From the NCBI GenBank assembly GCA_964619675.1, contig CAZUEO010000003.1, forward strand, positions 1-64,000: a stretch of 64,000 bases of DNA, read 5' to 3'. This document shows, piece after piece, positions 25,194 through 34,341 of this stretch. Source of the DNA: JAPLMW01 sp964619675. GTDB lineage: Bacteria > Planctomycetota > Phycisphaerae > Sedimentisphaerales > UBA12454. Position 1 is the stretch's first letter. Each line of letters opens with the position of its first letter. The notes beneath the pieces were generated by a model. The model was not told the DNA's origin. It did not search any database and was given only the letters and a program-made list of their open reading frames with translations. The position numbers and the translations under genes are program-made.

Positions 25194-27287
25194 ATGGTGC
25201 CAAATGTCAGCGTTTGCATTCCGACTTATAACAGAGAGCATCTGCTCAAGGAAACCCTCGGCAGTGTTTTTGCGCAGACATACAGGGATTTTGAGGTCGT
25301 TATAGTCGATGATGGTTCAACGGACGGCACAAAACAAATGCTGAAAAAATGCGGCTACAATGTTCGTTACTACTGGCAGGAAAATGCAGGAGACGCAGCG
25401 GCAAGAAATAAGCTTATCGAGCTTGCGAAAGGCAAGTATATCTCGTTTCTCGACTCCGACGACCTGTTGTACCCCGATGCGCTGGAGAAGATGGTCGAGG
25501 CAATGCCGCAGAGAGTCGAGGACGTCGTTGTTTACGGACCTTATGTCGCCATCGATGAGCAGGGCAATATCCTTCGCAGGAGAAAGAAAAAACTTTACAG
25601 CGGCAGGATAACCAGGCATCTTTTCGAGAACATACTGATACATTCCTGCGGCTCGCTTTTTCCCAAAAAGGTGCTGGTTGAAGCAGGCGGATTCGATACG
25701 AAACTGCCGGTCTGCTCCGATTACGATTTATGGCTGCGACTTTCCCTGAAGTACGATTTTATCGGCCTGCAAAAGCCGGTTTTCAAGAGACGCAGACACA
25801 GCGGAAACATTTCCAGAATATCTTTTGCCAACAGGAATACCGAGTATTGTGTGCTGGAGAATTTTTATTTTGACGGCGGCGGAAAAGAGATTATTTCAAG
25901 GGGCGCGGCAATGAGAAGGTTAAGCAAGGAACAATACAGAGCCGCCAGAAGTGCCATAAAAGAATCAATGAGGTATACTGCAAGTGATTTTTTGAAAAGC
26001 TCGCTGAAAAAGCATTTTTATTTGAAGGGGCTTTTATGGCTCTTGATTGCGGATGCAGGGCTTCATCTGACGCTGTGGAAGGGAAGAGATTATTCCGCTG
26101 ATTTAAAGAAAAAACGGCCAGCCGTTAAAAGGGCCGAATCCATATCGGACATAAAGGTAGCCATTGATTTTAATCCGATACTGATAAACAGGTATTCCGG
26201 CTTTTATACGTTTGGAACGGGTCTGCTTGAAGGGCTTGCCAAGCTTGATAAGAAGCCTGAGATGATTTTGTTTCATTCAAGCCGCTTTGCATCGAGGGCG
26301 GAGGAAGTAGTCAAATATGAGCTGCGAGGGATAACCGAACAGAAGACTCTTACGGTAAAGATGCGATGGCTGGAAAATTTCTGGAATCATTTCAATTATC
26401 CCAAGCTCGAACACTTGACGGGCGATTTTGATATTTATCACTGCTTTCATCATTTGATGCCGCCGACCAGAAGCAAACCTCGTTTGATGACGGTCTATGA
26501 TTTAAGACGTTACAGGCTGCCGCAGCTTTACAGAAAATCAAAGCTTGGTTTTTTTGAATCTGCCGTCAAAAGAGCTGATCATTTTCTGGCCATATCACGG
26601 TCAACAAAAGAAGATTTGTGCTCTGTTTTCAGGATAGCCGAAGACAAAGTTGATGTCGTGCCGCTGGCTTCTGGAATGGACCCTGTTTTTTATTCGCAGC
26701 GCCAGAAAGATGATATTAAGGACGAACTGGGTAAAAAAATCGGACAACAGCTGCAGGATTATATTGTTGTTATTTCATCACCTGACAGCCGAAAAAATGT
26801 GCCGCGTATAGTTAAATCGTTTCAAATCGCACAGGAATCGCTGCCTGAGGAATTAAAGCTTATTGTGGTGGGTCAGCTTGCCAAAAGAGAGCATGAATTT
26901 ACAAAAAAACTGAAAGCCGGTTTTTATCATAATGTTATCTGGGCCGGAGTTGTAGATGACCTGCAGCCGTGGCTGGGCTGTGCAAAGGCACTGGTTTTTG
27001 CCAGTCTCTACGAGGGTTTTGGGATCCCTATACTCGAAGCATTTGCCTGTGGGACGGCAGTAATAGCCTCGAACTGCTCGTCAATGCCGGAGGTTGCCGG
27101 TGATGCGGCTTTATATGTTGACCCATTCAGCGTAGAGTCGATAGCCGGTGCGATTGTGAAAATTTCGAACGGCAAACAAACCAGACAGGAACTCATCGCG
27201 GCAGGTGCGGAGAGAAATAAACTGTTCACCTGGCAAAAAACGGCTTGGGAGGTTGTAAAGGTTTACAGGAAGCTGGCAGATATTTAG
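25194..27287 (+). CDS. Two-domain glycosyltransferase, GT2 fused to GT4
   Basis: 697 residues. Residues 1-230 are a GT2 enzyme (VSVCIPTYNREHLLKETLGS, VIVDDGSTDGT, and the metal-binding SFLDSDDLLYPDALEKM). After a hydrophobic/linker stretch, residues 320-697 are a GT4 enzyme (IDFNPILINRYSGFYTFGTG, VISSPDSRKNVPRIVKSF, and the E-x7-E motif EGFGIPILEAF near 606). The two halves probably add two sugars in succession or different linkages. It lies 18 bases after the ABC exporter and should be co-transcribed with it. The two convergent genes downstream are on the other strand. Confidence 0.9.
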   Translation: MVPNVSVCIPTYNREHLLKETLGSVFAQTYRDFEVVIVDDGSTDGTKQMLKKCGYNVRYYWQENAGDAAARNKLIELAKGKYISFLDSDDLLYPDALEKMVEAMPQRVEDVVVYGPYVAIDEQGNILRRRKKKLYSGRITRHLFENILIHSCGSLFPKKVLVEAGGFDTKLPVCSDYDLWLRLSLKYDFIGLQKPVFKRRRHSGNISRISFANRNTEYCVLENFYFDGGGKEIISRGAAMRRLSKEQYRAARSAIKESMRYTASDFLKSSLKKHFYLKGLLWLLIADAGLHLTLWKGRDYSADLKKKRPAVKRAESISDIKVAIDFNPILINRYSGFYTFGTGLLEGLAKLDKKPEMILFHSSRFASRAEEVVKYELRGITEQKTLTVKMRWLENFWNHFNYPKLEHLTGDFDIYHCFHHLMPPTRSKPRLMTVYDLRRYRLPQLYRKSKLGFFESAVKRADHFLAISRSTKEDLCSVFRIAEDKVDVVPLASGMDPVFYSQRQKDDIKDELGKKIGQQLQDYIVVISSPDSRKNVPRIVKSFQIAQESLPEELKLIVVGQLAKREHEFTKKLKAGFYHNVIWAGVVDDLQPWLGCAKALVFASLYEGFGIPILEAFACGTAVIASNCSSMPEVAGDAALYVDPFSVESIAGAIVKISNGKQTRQELIAAGAERNKLFTWQKTAWEVVKVYRKLADI

Positions 27288-27317
27288 CGGAGCCAAAAAT
27301 TCATTATCTCGCTTTTT

Positions 27318-28067
27318 CTAAGACCTGGCGGCCAATACCCAGAGTTCCGGACCTATGCAGCGCGGCTTGGCGGACAGTTTATACCAGTACTTTCGTTTGC
27401 GATGCGAATATTCATTGCGGCGGAAACTGTCGAGAACTGTCAAACCCGCAGCGGCAGCCAAATCGGCAAGCTCATTATCACTGCGGAACTGGTACGAATG
27501 GAGTGATTTTTCAGGGTCGATATCTTGGTTTTCTCTGGGTACGATTACCAGCAGGGTCCCGCCGACTTTCAGCATCCTGGTTATGTTTCTCATCGCATCC
27601 AGAGGCTTGTCCAGATGCTCGAGACAATGCCGGCTGAAAACAACGTCAAAAATATTCTCTCCTATGACCATATTACGGATGTCTCCCTGAATGACGTTGC
27701 GTTCCTTTGCCTTGGCATATTTTACTGTTTCGCCGGATAGTTCAAGCCCGCAGGCGTTATTAAACCTTTTGGCGGACGGAAAAAGTGTAAAGCTGCCAGG
27801 GCAGCCTTTTTCTAAATACGCAAGAGACCAACCATCTCTGCATCCGACGTCTAGAAATTTTGTGTCTGCGGGGAAATTCGGGTCGATCCTTTCGGCAGGC
27901 GGTTCGGTATAATCCAGTTTGCCACCCAGCATCAGGAATCGAATCGCCTCGGCGATGCAACTTTTTACAATCCGGTCATTGTCATGAGGTTTTGCGCCTG
28001 AAATCTGCCGACAGTAAAACTCTTCATCGGAGTCGTATATGATTTTTCTGCCTTTTATCAGCTTCAT
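27318..28067 (-). CDS. SAM-dependent methyltransferase
   Basis: 249 residues, class I fold. Motif I is KFLDVGCRDGWSLAYLEKG near residue 70. FDVVFSRHCLEHLDKPLDAM and the LKVGGTLLVIVPREN strand follow, then SAM-dependent methyltransferase helices. It probably methylates a sugar or lipid-linked glycan, or acts on the surface polymer. Its start codon overlaps the stop of the upstream glycosyltransferase as ATGA, so the two proteins are co-translated in the rmlACDB operon. Confidence 0.82.
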   Translation of the reverse strand: MKLIKGRKIIYDSDEEFYCRQISGAKPHDNDRIVKSCIAEAIRFLMLGGKLDYTEPPAERIDPNFPADTKFLDVGCRDGWSLAYLEKGCPGSFTLFPSAKRFNNACGLELSGETVKYAKAKERNVIQGDIRNMVIGENIFDVVFSRHCLEHLDKPLDAMRNITRMLKVGGTLLVIVPRENQDIDPEKSLHSYQFRSDNELADLAAAAGLTVLDSFRRNEYSHRKRKYWYKLSAKPRCIGPELWVLAARS

Positions 28068-29200
28068 AACAGGCGGTTTATCTCGGTTTCATAGATTTTT
28101 TCAATTTTTTTTATCATAACATTATGACTGTAGTTTTCTTTGACACGTTTTTTTGTCGAAGAAATAATTGTTTGCTTTTGACTTTGCGGCATATTTGCCG
28201 CCTTAAGCATTGCGTCGGCAAGGGCATTTGTGTCTTTTGGCGGCACGAGCAGGCCGCAGGAGCCGTTGTCCAGAATCTCAGGAATACCACCTGCGCCGGT
28301 CGCTACACACAGGATGCCTGCTGCCATTGCTTCGATAAGCGTTCGGGGCATACCTTCAGCGATGGAAGAAAGAACGAAAACATCAATCATACTGTAGAAT
28401 TCGGCCGTATTGTCAACGTGGCCGGGAAAGTGGACGGCTGAATCGCAGTTGAGTTCGGAGGCCAGATTTTCAAGTTCATTTTTCATTTCACCCGTGCCTG
28501 CAATCAGCAGTTGTGCATTGTTTAACTGCTTTCGCACATTCGCGAATGCCCTAATAAGGTACTTATGACCTTTGGTGGGTACAAGTCTGCCTGCGGTTGC
28601 GAAAACAAGGGAATTCCGCGAAATTCCGAATTTCTGACGGGTAGCCTGCCTGTCATAAGTGTTCGAGGCAAAATAGTCGTAATCTATCGAGTTGCCGAGA
28701 TTGATAACCTTTTCCTGCGGGATAGAGAAATTGTTTTGCAGGATGTCGTTTTTTACAGCTTCACTTACCGCCAGTATTTTGTCGATCTTCGGTAGTAAAA
28801 GGCGATTGATGAGTTTTCTGCGGAGATTTCTGCTTCTGCCCATTCCGTGCACATGAGCCAGGATTATCGGTACGCCGGCAAGTTTGCCGGCAATTGTGCC
28901 GTAAATGACCGACTTGTGCTTGTGGCAATTAAGGATGTCGACACTTTCACTTTTGAGGATTTTAGCCAGTTTAAAAAAGACCTTGAGCTTAAACAGGCCA
29001 AGGCGGGGCTTTTTGGTTATGTAAAAAACTTTTTTCCCCTTCTGTTCAAAAATGTTGGGATTTGGACTGTTTTTGGTAAGGTAAATAGTTATTGTTTCGT
29101 ATTTTTGGGGGTTTATGCCGAGGATGACAGGAGTTCTTGACGGGATATCTCCATCAAATCTTGTCCAGAGTCTTGCAGCGATGATTTTGCCATTGCGCAT
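28064..29200 (-). CDS. GT4 glycosyltransferase
   Basis: 378 residues. A GT-B enzyme: N-terminal RFDGDIPSRTPVILGINP and DILNCHKHKSVIYGTIAG, then the C-terminal nucleotide-sugar domain with VFATAGRLVPTKGHKYLIRA and the E-x7-E motif EGMPRTLIEAMAAG. It lies nine bases after rmlB, on the same strand. A dTDP-sugar such as rhamnose is a natural guess for the donor, from position only. Confidence 0.88.
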   Translation of the reverse strand: MRNGKIIAARLWTRFDGDIPSRTPVILGINPQKYETITIYLTKNSPNPNIFEQKGKKVFYITKKPRLGLFKLKVFFKLAKILKSESVDILNCHKHKSVIYGTIAGKLAGVPIILAHVHGMGRSRNLRRKLINRLLLPKIDKILAVSEAVKNDILQNNFSIPQEKVINLGNSIDYDYFASNTYDRQATRQKFGISRNSLVFATAGRLVPTKGHKYLIRAFANVRKQLNNAQLLIAGTGEMKNELENLASELNCDSAVHFPGHVDNTAEFYSMIDVFVLSSIAEGMPRTLIEAMAAGILCVATGAGGIPEILDNGSCGLLVPPKDTNALADAMLKAANMPQSQKQTIISSTKKRVKENYSHNVMIKKIEKIYETEINRLL

Positions 29201-29208
29201 AGTTTTTA

Positions 29209-30222
29209 CTATCGGTTGGCATACATTTTTTGATAGTACTGCTGATACTGGCCGCTGGTTACATCACTGAGCCATTTTTTGTTCTGCAGATACCAGTCAA
29301 TTGTCTTTTTTAATCCCTCTTCAAAAGATATTTGCGGTTTCCAGCCGAGCTGTGAGGTGATTTTGGAGGCGTTCATTGCATATCGCCTGTCATGACCGGG
29401 ACGGTCCTTGACAAATGTTATCAGCGATTCTGGTTTTTTCAATAATTTCAATATCGTTTTTACAACCTCAATATTTTGTTTTTCGCATGATGAGCCGATA
29501 TTGTAAATTTCGCCGTCTTTTCCTTCCATCAGCACTTTCCAGATAGCAGTGCAATGGTCCTGGACGTGTATCCAGTCACGGATATGCAAGCCGTCGCCAT
29601 AGACGGGCAGCGGCTTGTCATTCAAGGCATTGTTTATCATAAGCGGAATCATTTTTTCCGGGAACTGATACGGGCCGTAGTTGTTTGAACAGCGTGTTAT
29701 ATTGTAATTGAGCTGCCAGGTATGTCCGAAGGCTTTGACGAGAAAATCGGCGGCGGCCTTGCTTGCCGCATATGGTGAATTGGGAGCAAGGGGTGTTTGT
29801 TCGGTGAATTTTCCGGTCGGGCCAAGCTGACCGTAAACTTCATCGGTTGAAATTTGCAGAAACTTCTCAATTTTTTTGTCGCGGGCGGCCTGCAGGAGGG
29901 TAAGCGTGCCGGTTACGTTGGTTTCTATGAAAATTTTGGGAGTCACTATCGAGCGGTCAACGTGGCTTTCGGCAGCAAAGTTGATTATTGCCTGGATTTT
30001 GTGTTTGTCAATTATTTCCTCGACTGTTTTGCCGTTGCCAATATCGGTCTTGACAAAGATGTGGCTGGGATTTTTGAGGAAACCTTCGAGATTTTCAAGA
30101 TTGCCCGCATATGTGAGTTTGTCGAGGTTGACGATAAAGCAGTCGGGATGATCGGTTAAGACCCATCTTACAAAATTGCTGCCTATAAAGCCTGCTCCGC
30201 CTGTAACGAGAATCCTTTTCAT
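29209..30222 (-). CDS. rmlB: dTDP-glucose 4,6-dehydratase
   Basis: 337 residues. NAD-binding GGAGFIGSNFVRW at the N-terminus, then AAESHVDRSI, the active-site region STDEVYGQLG and YAASKAAADFLVKAFGHTW, with the Tyr-x3-Lys pair. It makes dTDP-4-keto-6-deoxyglucose from dTDP-glucose. About 110 bases separate it from rmlD, in which no other gene fits. It belongs to the minus-strand run rmlA-rmlC-rmlD-rmlB-GT4-methyltransferase. Confidence 0.96.
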   Translation of the reverse strand: MKRILVTGGAGFIGSNFVRWVLTDHPDCFIVNLDKLTYAGNLENLEGFLKNPSHIFVKTDIGNGKTVEEIIDKHKIQAIINFAAESHVDRSIVTPKIFIETNVTGTLTLLQAARDKKIEKFLQISTDEVYGQLGPTGKFTEQTPLAPNSPYAASKAAADFLVKAFGHTWQLNYNITRCSNNYGPYQFPEKMIPLMINNALNDKPLPVYGDGLHIRDWIHVQDHCTAIWKVLMEGKDGEIYNIGSSCEKQNIEVVKTILKLLKKPESLITFVKDRPGHDRRYAMNASKITSQLGWKPQISFEEGLKKTIDWYLQNKKWLSDVTSGQYQQYYQKMYANR

Positions 30223-30332
30223 CCCGTACCTTCTTTCTGCGTATTCTTTTTTAGAAATTTGGCGTATACAGTATTCAAGCCTTTATCCTTTCAAAGATAT
30301 ATAATACATTGAACATTTGGAAGGTGTGGGAT

Positions 30333-31169
30333 TCATAACGTTTTTAAGAACCTTTCAAGCGGTTTTTGCCACAATTCAATCGGTTTGTCAAGTAAAGATT
30401 GTATTTTATCACAACAAAACCTGCTGCTGGCAGGTCTCGTTGCGGCGGTAGGGAACTGATTTGATTTGCAGGGAGTAACTTCTATGTTCATTTTAAGTTT
30501 TTCAAAGATGAATTTTACCGTTTCATATCGGCTTGTAAAGCCTGCCGCTGCGTAATGAAAAAGGCCCTGCGGTTTTTTTTCGATAAATTCACGGATGACC
30601 TTTGCCGCTTCCTGTGTCCAGGTTGGTGCGCCAAACTGGTCGTCAACGACTTTAAGGCTGCTTTGCCTGCGGGAAAGAGAAATGATTTTTGTTACGAAAT
30701 TGTTACCGTTTTTGCCGTAGGTCCACTGGACGCGAATTATCGCGCAGAGATTATGATTTTCAGTTAAAAGTTTTTCGCCTTCAAGTTTGCTTTTGCCGTA
30801 TACGTTTATGGGGTTTGGCTCATCAGTTTCGAGATAAGGTTCTTGTTTTCTGCCGTCAAAGACAAAATCAGTGCTTATATGGATGACATAAATATTTTTC
30901 CTGTGAGCAATCCGGGCAAGATTGCTTATGGCTCCGGCATTTACTTTGAAAGTCTGCTCTGCTTGGCTTTCGGCCTTTTCGACATCTGTGTAGGCTGCGC
31001 AGTTGACAACGACATCCGTATTCTGGAGAGCTTTTTCGAGTTGATTTATGTCGGTGATGTCAAACTCAGGCAGGTCAAGAGGCGTTATATTATCATCTTT
31101 GGCGCATAGACTTGAGAGGTCAGAGCCGAGCATACCTTTTGCACCGAGCAGGGCGATTTTGTCAGCCAT
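30333..31169 (-). CDS. rmlD: dTDP-4-dehydrorhamnose reductase
   Basis: 278 residues. NAD(P)-binding ALLGAKGMLGSDLSSLC, NCAAYTDVEKAESQAEQTF, the STDFVFDGRKQEPYLETD segment and YGKSKLEGEKLL, with the Tyr-x3-Lys pair, are all standard for RmlD. It makes dTDP-L-rhamnose in the last step. Its start overlaps the end of rmlC by eight bases, which supports one coupled operon. Confidence 0.94.
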   Translation of the reverse strand: MADKIALLGAKGMLGSDLSSLCAKDDNITPLDLPEFDITDINQLEKALQNTDVVVNCAAYTDVEKAESQAEQTFKVNAGAISNLARIAHRKNIYVIHISTDFVFDGRKQEPYLETDEPNPINVYGKSKLEGEKLLTENHNLCAIIRVQWTYGKNGNNFVTKIISLSRRQSSLKVVDDQFGAPTWTQEAAKVIREFIEKKPQGLFHYAAAGFTSRYETVKFIFEKLKMNIEVTPCKSNQFPTAATRPASSRFCCDKIQSLLDKPIELWQKPLERFLKTL

Positions 31170-31689
31170 CTTTACGTGTCCAGTCGTAAGGTATGTCGTT
31201 GTCGTGCGGGTGAATCCTGAATTCGTCAGGCTGGCTGTAATTGTAAACTTCTGTTACCACGTTTATTATGTACGCCTCATCCTGGCCTGTGCCCATCCAG
31301 CCGTGACAGGTGCCTGGCGGTATTTTTAAAACCGCAGGACAGTGCTCGCCCAGATAAACCTGATTGACGCAGCCTTTGGTTTTTGAGTTGTCTCGCATAT
31401 CATAAAGGGCGATTTTTACAATGCCTTTTGCAACATAAAAATGGTCAGTTTGTTTCTTGTGCCAGTGCCAGGCCTTTACTACGCCGGGATAGGTTGTTGT
31501 GAAATATACCTGACCGAATTTCTCGAACATTTCATCGTCGGCTCGCAGGATTTCACCGAGCCTGCCTCTTTCATCAGGGAAAATCCTTGCAGGGCGCACC
31601 TTGACGCCTTCAATCAGGCCGGCCGAGCCCGTAACGATAATCGAGCCGTCAGAAAATACTTTTTTGAGTTCTGCGATTTTTTTTGTCAT
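31162..31689 (-). CDS. rmlC: dTDP-4-dehydrorhamnose 3,5-epimerase-like cupin
   Basis: 175 residues. The beta-barrel cupin reads DERGRLGEILRADDEMFEKF, then VVKAWHWHKKQTDHFYVAKG, with the paired His and conserved Tyr/Asp expected of RmlC. The sequence is somewhat shorter and more divergent than classical RmlC; position between rmlA and rmlD makes the assignment solid. It overlaps rmlA by four bases (ATGA). A second, different RmlC relative lies at 39912-40463. Confidence 0.86.
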   Translation of the reverse strand: MTKKIAELKKVFSDGSIIVTGSAGLIEGVKVRPARIFPDERGRLGEILRADDEMFEKFGQVYFTTTYPGVVKAWHWHKKQTDHFYVAKGIVKIALYDMRDNSKTKGCVNQVYLGEHCPAVLKIPPGTCHGWMGTGQDEAYIINVVTEVYNYSQPDEFRIHPHDNDIPYDWTRKDG

Positions 31690-32411
31690 TTCGGTAGCTC
31701 CTTAATAATCAGTTCATTTGCTCTGCTGAGCGATTCAAAAGTGCCGGCATCTGTCCACCAGCCGGCCAGAATATCATATTGAAGCTGGTTACGGGCAATA
31801 TACGTATTATTTACATCCGTAATTTCGAGTTCGCCGCGGGCAGAGGGTTTTAATTTTCTGATTATGTTAAAAATGGAATTGTCGTAGAAATAAATTCCCG
31901 TAACAATGTAATTTGTTTTTGGTTTTTTTGGCTTTTCGGTGATTTTTGTTACTCTGCCACCGGAGATTTCAGCGACACCAAAACGCTGGGGGTTGTGGAT
32001 TTTTTTGAGCAGCACTCTTGCCCCTTTTTCCTGGGATAAAAACTTTTGAAGGTATGGTTTCAGCGAGGCCTTAAAAATATTATCGCCGAGAATGACGACA
32101 AGGCCGCTGTCGTCGGCAAAACCTTCCGCGAGAGCAAGGGCCTGGGCAATGCCGCCGGCTTCATCCTGAACCTTATAAGTAAAGCGGCAGGAAAAATCCT
32201 TTCCGGAGCCGAGCAGGTTTACAACGTCGCCCATGTGGTCAACACCGGTTACAATGAGAATTTCCTTAACGCCTGCCGAGATAAGCTTTTCCACAGGGTA
32301 ATAAATCATCGGTTTTTTTCCGATAGCCAGCAAGTGCTTGTTCGTAACCTTCGTAAGGGGCATCAGACGCGAGCCTGTTCCGCCGGCAAGAACGACACCT
32401 TTTATATCCAC
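31686..32411 (-). CDS. rmlA: Glucose-1-phosphate thymidylyltransferase
   Basis: 241 residues, of the shorter type. Signature GVVLAGGTGSRLMPLTKVTN opens the protein, followed by KPMIYYPVEKLISAG, VILGDNIF and RFGVAEISGGRVTKITEKPK. It starts with GTG at 32411. It makes dTDP-glucose from glucose-1-phosphate and dTTP, the entry to dTDP-rhamnose. It is the first gene of the rmlACDB-GT4-methyltransferase operon, with a good promoter directly upstream. Confidence 0.93.
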   Translation of the reverse strand: MDIKGVVLAGGTGSRLMPLTKVTNKHLLAIGKKPMIYYPVEKLISAGVKEILIVTGVDHMGDVVNLLGSGKDFSCRFTYKVQDEAGGIAQALALAEGFADDSGLVVILGDNIFKASLKPYLQKFLSQEKGARVLLKKIHNPQRFGVAEISGGRVTKITEKPKKPKTNYIVTGIYFYDNSIFNIIRKLKPSARGELEITDVNNTYIARNQLQYDILAGWWTDAGTFESLSRANELIIKELPK

Positions 32412-32446
32412 AACTTTTCTCCATTAAAGAATCGGATTTTAACGAA

Positions 32447-32475
32447 ATTTTATATCCGTTGCGGTTATAAGTCAA
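32447..32475 (-). promoter_or_regulatory. Promoter of the rmlACDB operon
   Basis: On the minus strand TTGACT (32475-32470) and TAAAAT (32452-32447) are 17 bases apart. Transcription would begin near 32440, about 30 bases before the GTG start of rmlA, with GGAG in between. Confidence 0.65.
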
Positions 32476-32491
32476 TTAAATCTACCTCAGC

Positions 32492-32521
32492 TTGACAAGA
32501 GGTGTTTTTGCCTGAAACAAT
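32492..32521 (+). promoter_or_regulatory. Possible plus-strand promoter toward wzx
   Basis: TTGACA (32492-32497) and AACAAT (32516-32521) are 18 bases apart. It would give a leader of about 350 bases before wzx that includes the 32600-32625 hairpin. Confidence 0.35.
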
Positions 32522-32599
32522 ACTGGAACAGCACATTTTATCGGGACTTATATGATTGTAAAAACTCTTGATAAAGAGGTTTATGGTCGGTATTATAGC

Positions 32600-32625
32600 C
32601 GAAATCAGCCAGATGGCTGATTTCG
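32600..32625. promoter_or_regulatory. Perfect 11-bp inverted repeat, operator or hairpin
   Basis: CGAAATCAGCC-AGAT-GGCTGATTTCG. It has no strong T-run on either side, so it is more likely a protein binding site or an RNA hairpin in the wzx leader than a plain terminator. Confidence 0.5.
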
Positions 32626-32880
32626 ATTTACAGGCAGGTATGCTAAGTGAGTGTTTTTTATTGCGGTATTCTGTACGACCGACGGGGACGGAGTCTAAAG
32701 TCAAATTAAAATAAAGAAACAAAAACACTTAATGGCAAGACAATGCTGTAGCGGGAGCGACAAGTTCTTTCGGCTATCACTTTATGTGGAGAATATTAAC
32801 TGAATTTAAGTTATTGAAATGTTTCATTTAAAACAAAATAAACGTTATTATCATAAACCTGGTATTTGTGAATTCGAAGC

Positions 32881-34341
32881 GTGTTGATACGGAATATATA
32901 TATTAGGGTTGCAGCAAACTTTGCTGTTGCTGTAATCAATTTTATCCCGCTAATACTTATCGTGAAAACCTTCGGTTCTCAGGCATGGGGCAAAGTGATT
33001 TACTATTACAGCATTGCCGGTGCGTTAAGCAGCCTTTCAGACCTTGGATTATCAACTGCATATAATAAGTTTCTTGCTGCTGAGAATGACTCGAAAGATA
33101 TTTTTGCTTTTCTTGCCTTGAAAAGCATATTGGTATTTGTTTATGTGCTGGTGTTTGCAGCAATATACCTGTTTAGATTCAGATATGATTCAGCGGGTAA
33201 CGTACTTTTAAAAATCGGTTTTCTCGTCATTTTGTTTGAACTATTTGCCGGTTTTTTTACCTCTACTATGATGGGGAAAAGAGATTTTTTCTATTTATCG
33301 ATAGTTGAAATTGTCTCGGCTTGTATCCTTTTTGTTTATACTGTATGTATATGCCTTATCAAACCTGATATTTTTCTGCTTGCATATAGTAAAGCTATTG
33401 TGCCGTTGATTACTATAATCGGCGGTTTTTTTTATTTCGGGAAAAGAGATTTATTCAAAATCTCCAGGCCGCAGGCCGGTCATTTTAAAAAATATATAAG
33501 CTATTCTTTGCCTATCGGTTTTTCGAGTATTTGTGAAAGACTATTGGGCTATTTCGACAAAATTGTTCTCGGAAACCTGCTCGGCACGGGTGAAGTCGGG
33601 TTTTATCAAATAGCTCAACGGTGTTATGCGGCGGTCGACAGGTTTATAAAGCCGGTTACCAGCACTATGTTTACAGAGGTAGTGCACAGGATTGCCAATA
33701 GCCCGTCTTTCTTTCGCAAACAGTTCAAAAATCTTGTGGAAACGCTTAATTTTGCCGGCGGTATTCTTGTGATAATCATAATCTTTGCCGGCAGACAGGT
33801 CGTTCAGTTATTTTTTGGTGCTGAGAATTTAAGAAGCGCTTTTATTTTGCAGTTTTTTGTACTGTCGGTTATGGGAAGGCTTTTCTGGAGACCTTACAAT
33901 AATGTGATTTTTGCAATAGAAAAACACAGACTGGTTGTAGCTCTGCAGCCTCTTAATCTTGTTGTTGTCATTGCCTGCTATTATCTGTTAATACCTTTAA
34001 AAATAGGAGAATCATTTTATCTCGGTGCCGCGGCTCTGCCGATAACGGAATTTATAACGTGGCTTTTGCCGATTGGATTTTTAAGAATAATAATTCTTAA
34101 AAAACAGTATGGCAATATCTATATGTGGGATGTAATTTTAAAAATCTGGCTGCCGCTTGTCATTGTTGTTTTCTCTGGTATTTTTATTCATAGAACTATT
34201 TTAATGCTGCCATTGGTAATTTTTGTATTCGTACTCATTGAATATTTCCTTAATATAATCAATGGCCATCGACTGAGACAATTGGTTGCTCCATTAAAAC
34301 AAATGATGCCGGTTGAGAGGTCTGAAATTGAATCTCCCTGA
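32881..34341 (+). CDS. wzx: Wzx-type polysaccharide flippase
   Basis: 486 residues, almost wholly hydrophobic with about 12-14 membrane helices. It begins MLIRNIYIRVAANFAVAVIN and has the MATE/PST-like segment ISYSLPIGFSSICERLLGYF followed by DKIVLGNLLGTGEVGFYQIA. It should flip undecaprenyl-linked repeat units to the outer face. The start is GTG at 32881. It leads the long plus-strand part of the locus. The next gene starts inside its 3' end. Confidence 0.88.
   Translation: MLIRNIYIRVAANFAVAVINFIPLILIVKTFGSQAWGKVIYYYSIAGALSSLSDLGLSTAYNKFLAAENDSKDIFAFLALKSILVFVYVLVFAAIYLFRFRYDSAGNVLLKIGFLVILFELFAGFFTSTMMGKRDFFYLSIVEIVSACILFVYTVCICLIKPDIFLLAYSKAIVPLITIIGGFFYFGKRDLFKISRPQAGHFKKYISYSLPIGFSSICERLLGYFDKIVLGNLLGTGEVGFYQIAQRCYAAVDRFIKPVTSTMFTEVVHRIANSPSFFRKQFKNLVETLNFAGGILVIIIIFAGRQVVQLFFGAENLRSAFILQFFVLSVMGRLFWRPYNNVIFAIEKHRLVVALQPLNLVVVIACYYLLIPLKIGESFYLGAAALPITEFITWLLPIGFLRIIILKKQYGNIYMWDVILKIWLPLVIVVFSGIFIHRTILMLPLVIFVFVLIEYFLNIINGHRLRQLVAPLKQMMPVERSEIESP

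Larger units (their letters stand above)
32412..32880. other. Divergent control region between rmlA and wzx
   Basis: No gene fits in these 470 bases. The left part carries the minus-strand rmlA promoter, the middle a perfect 11-base inverted repeat (32600-32625), and a plus-strand promoter candidate TTGACA-18-AACAAT lies at 32492-32521. It separates the two halves of the polysaccharide locus, which run in opposite directions. Confidence 0.6.
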
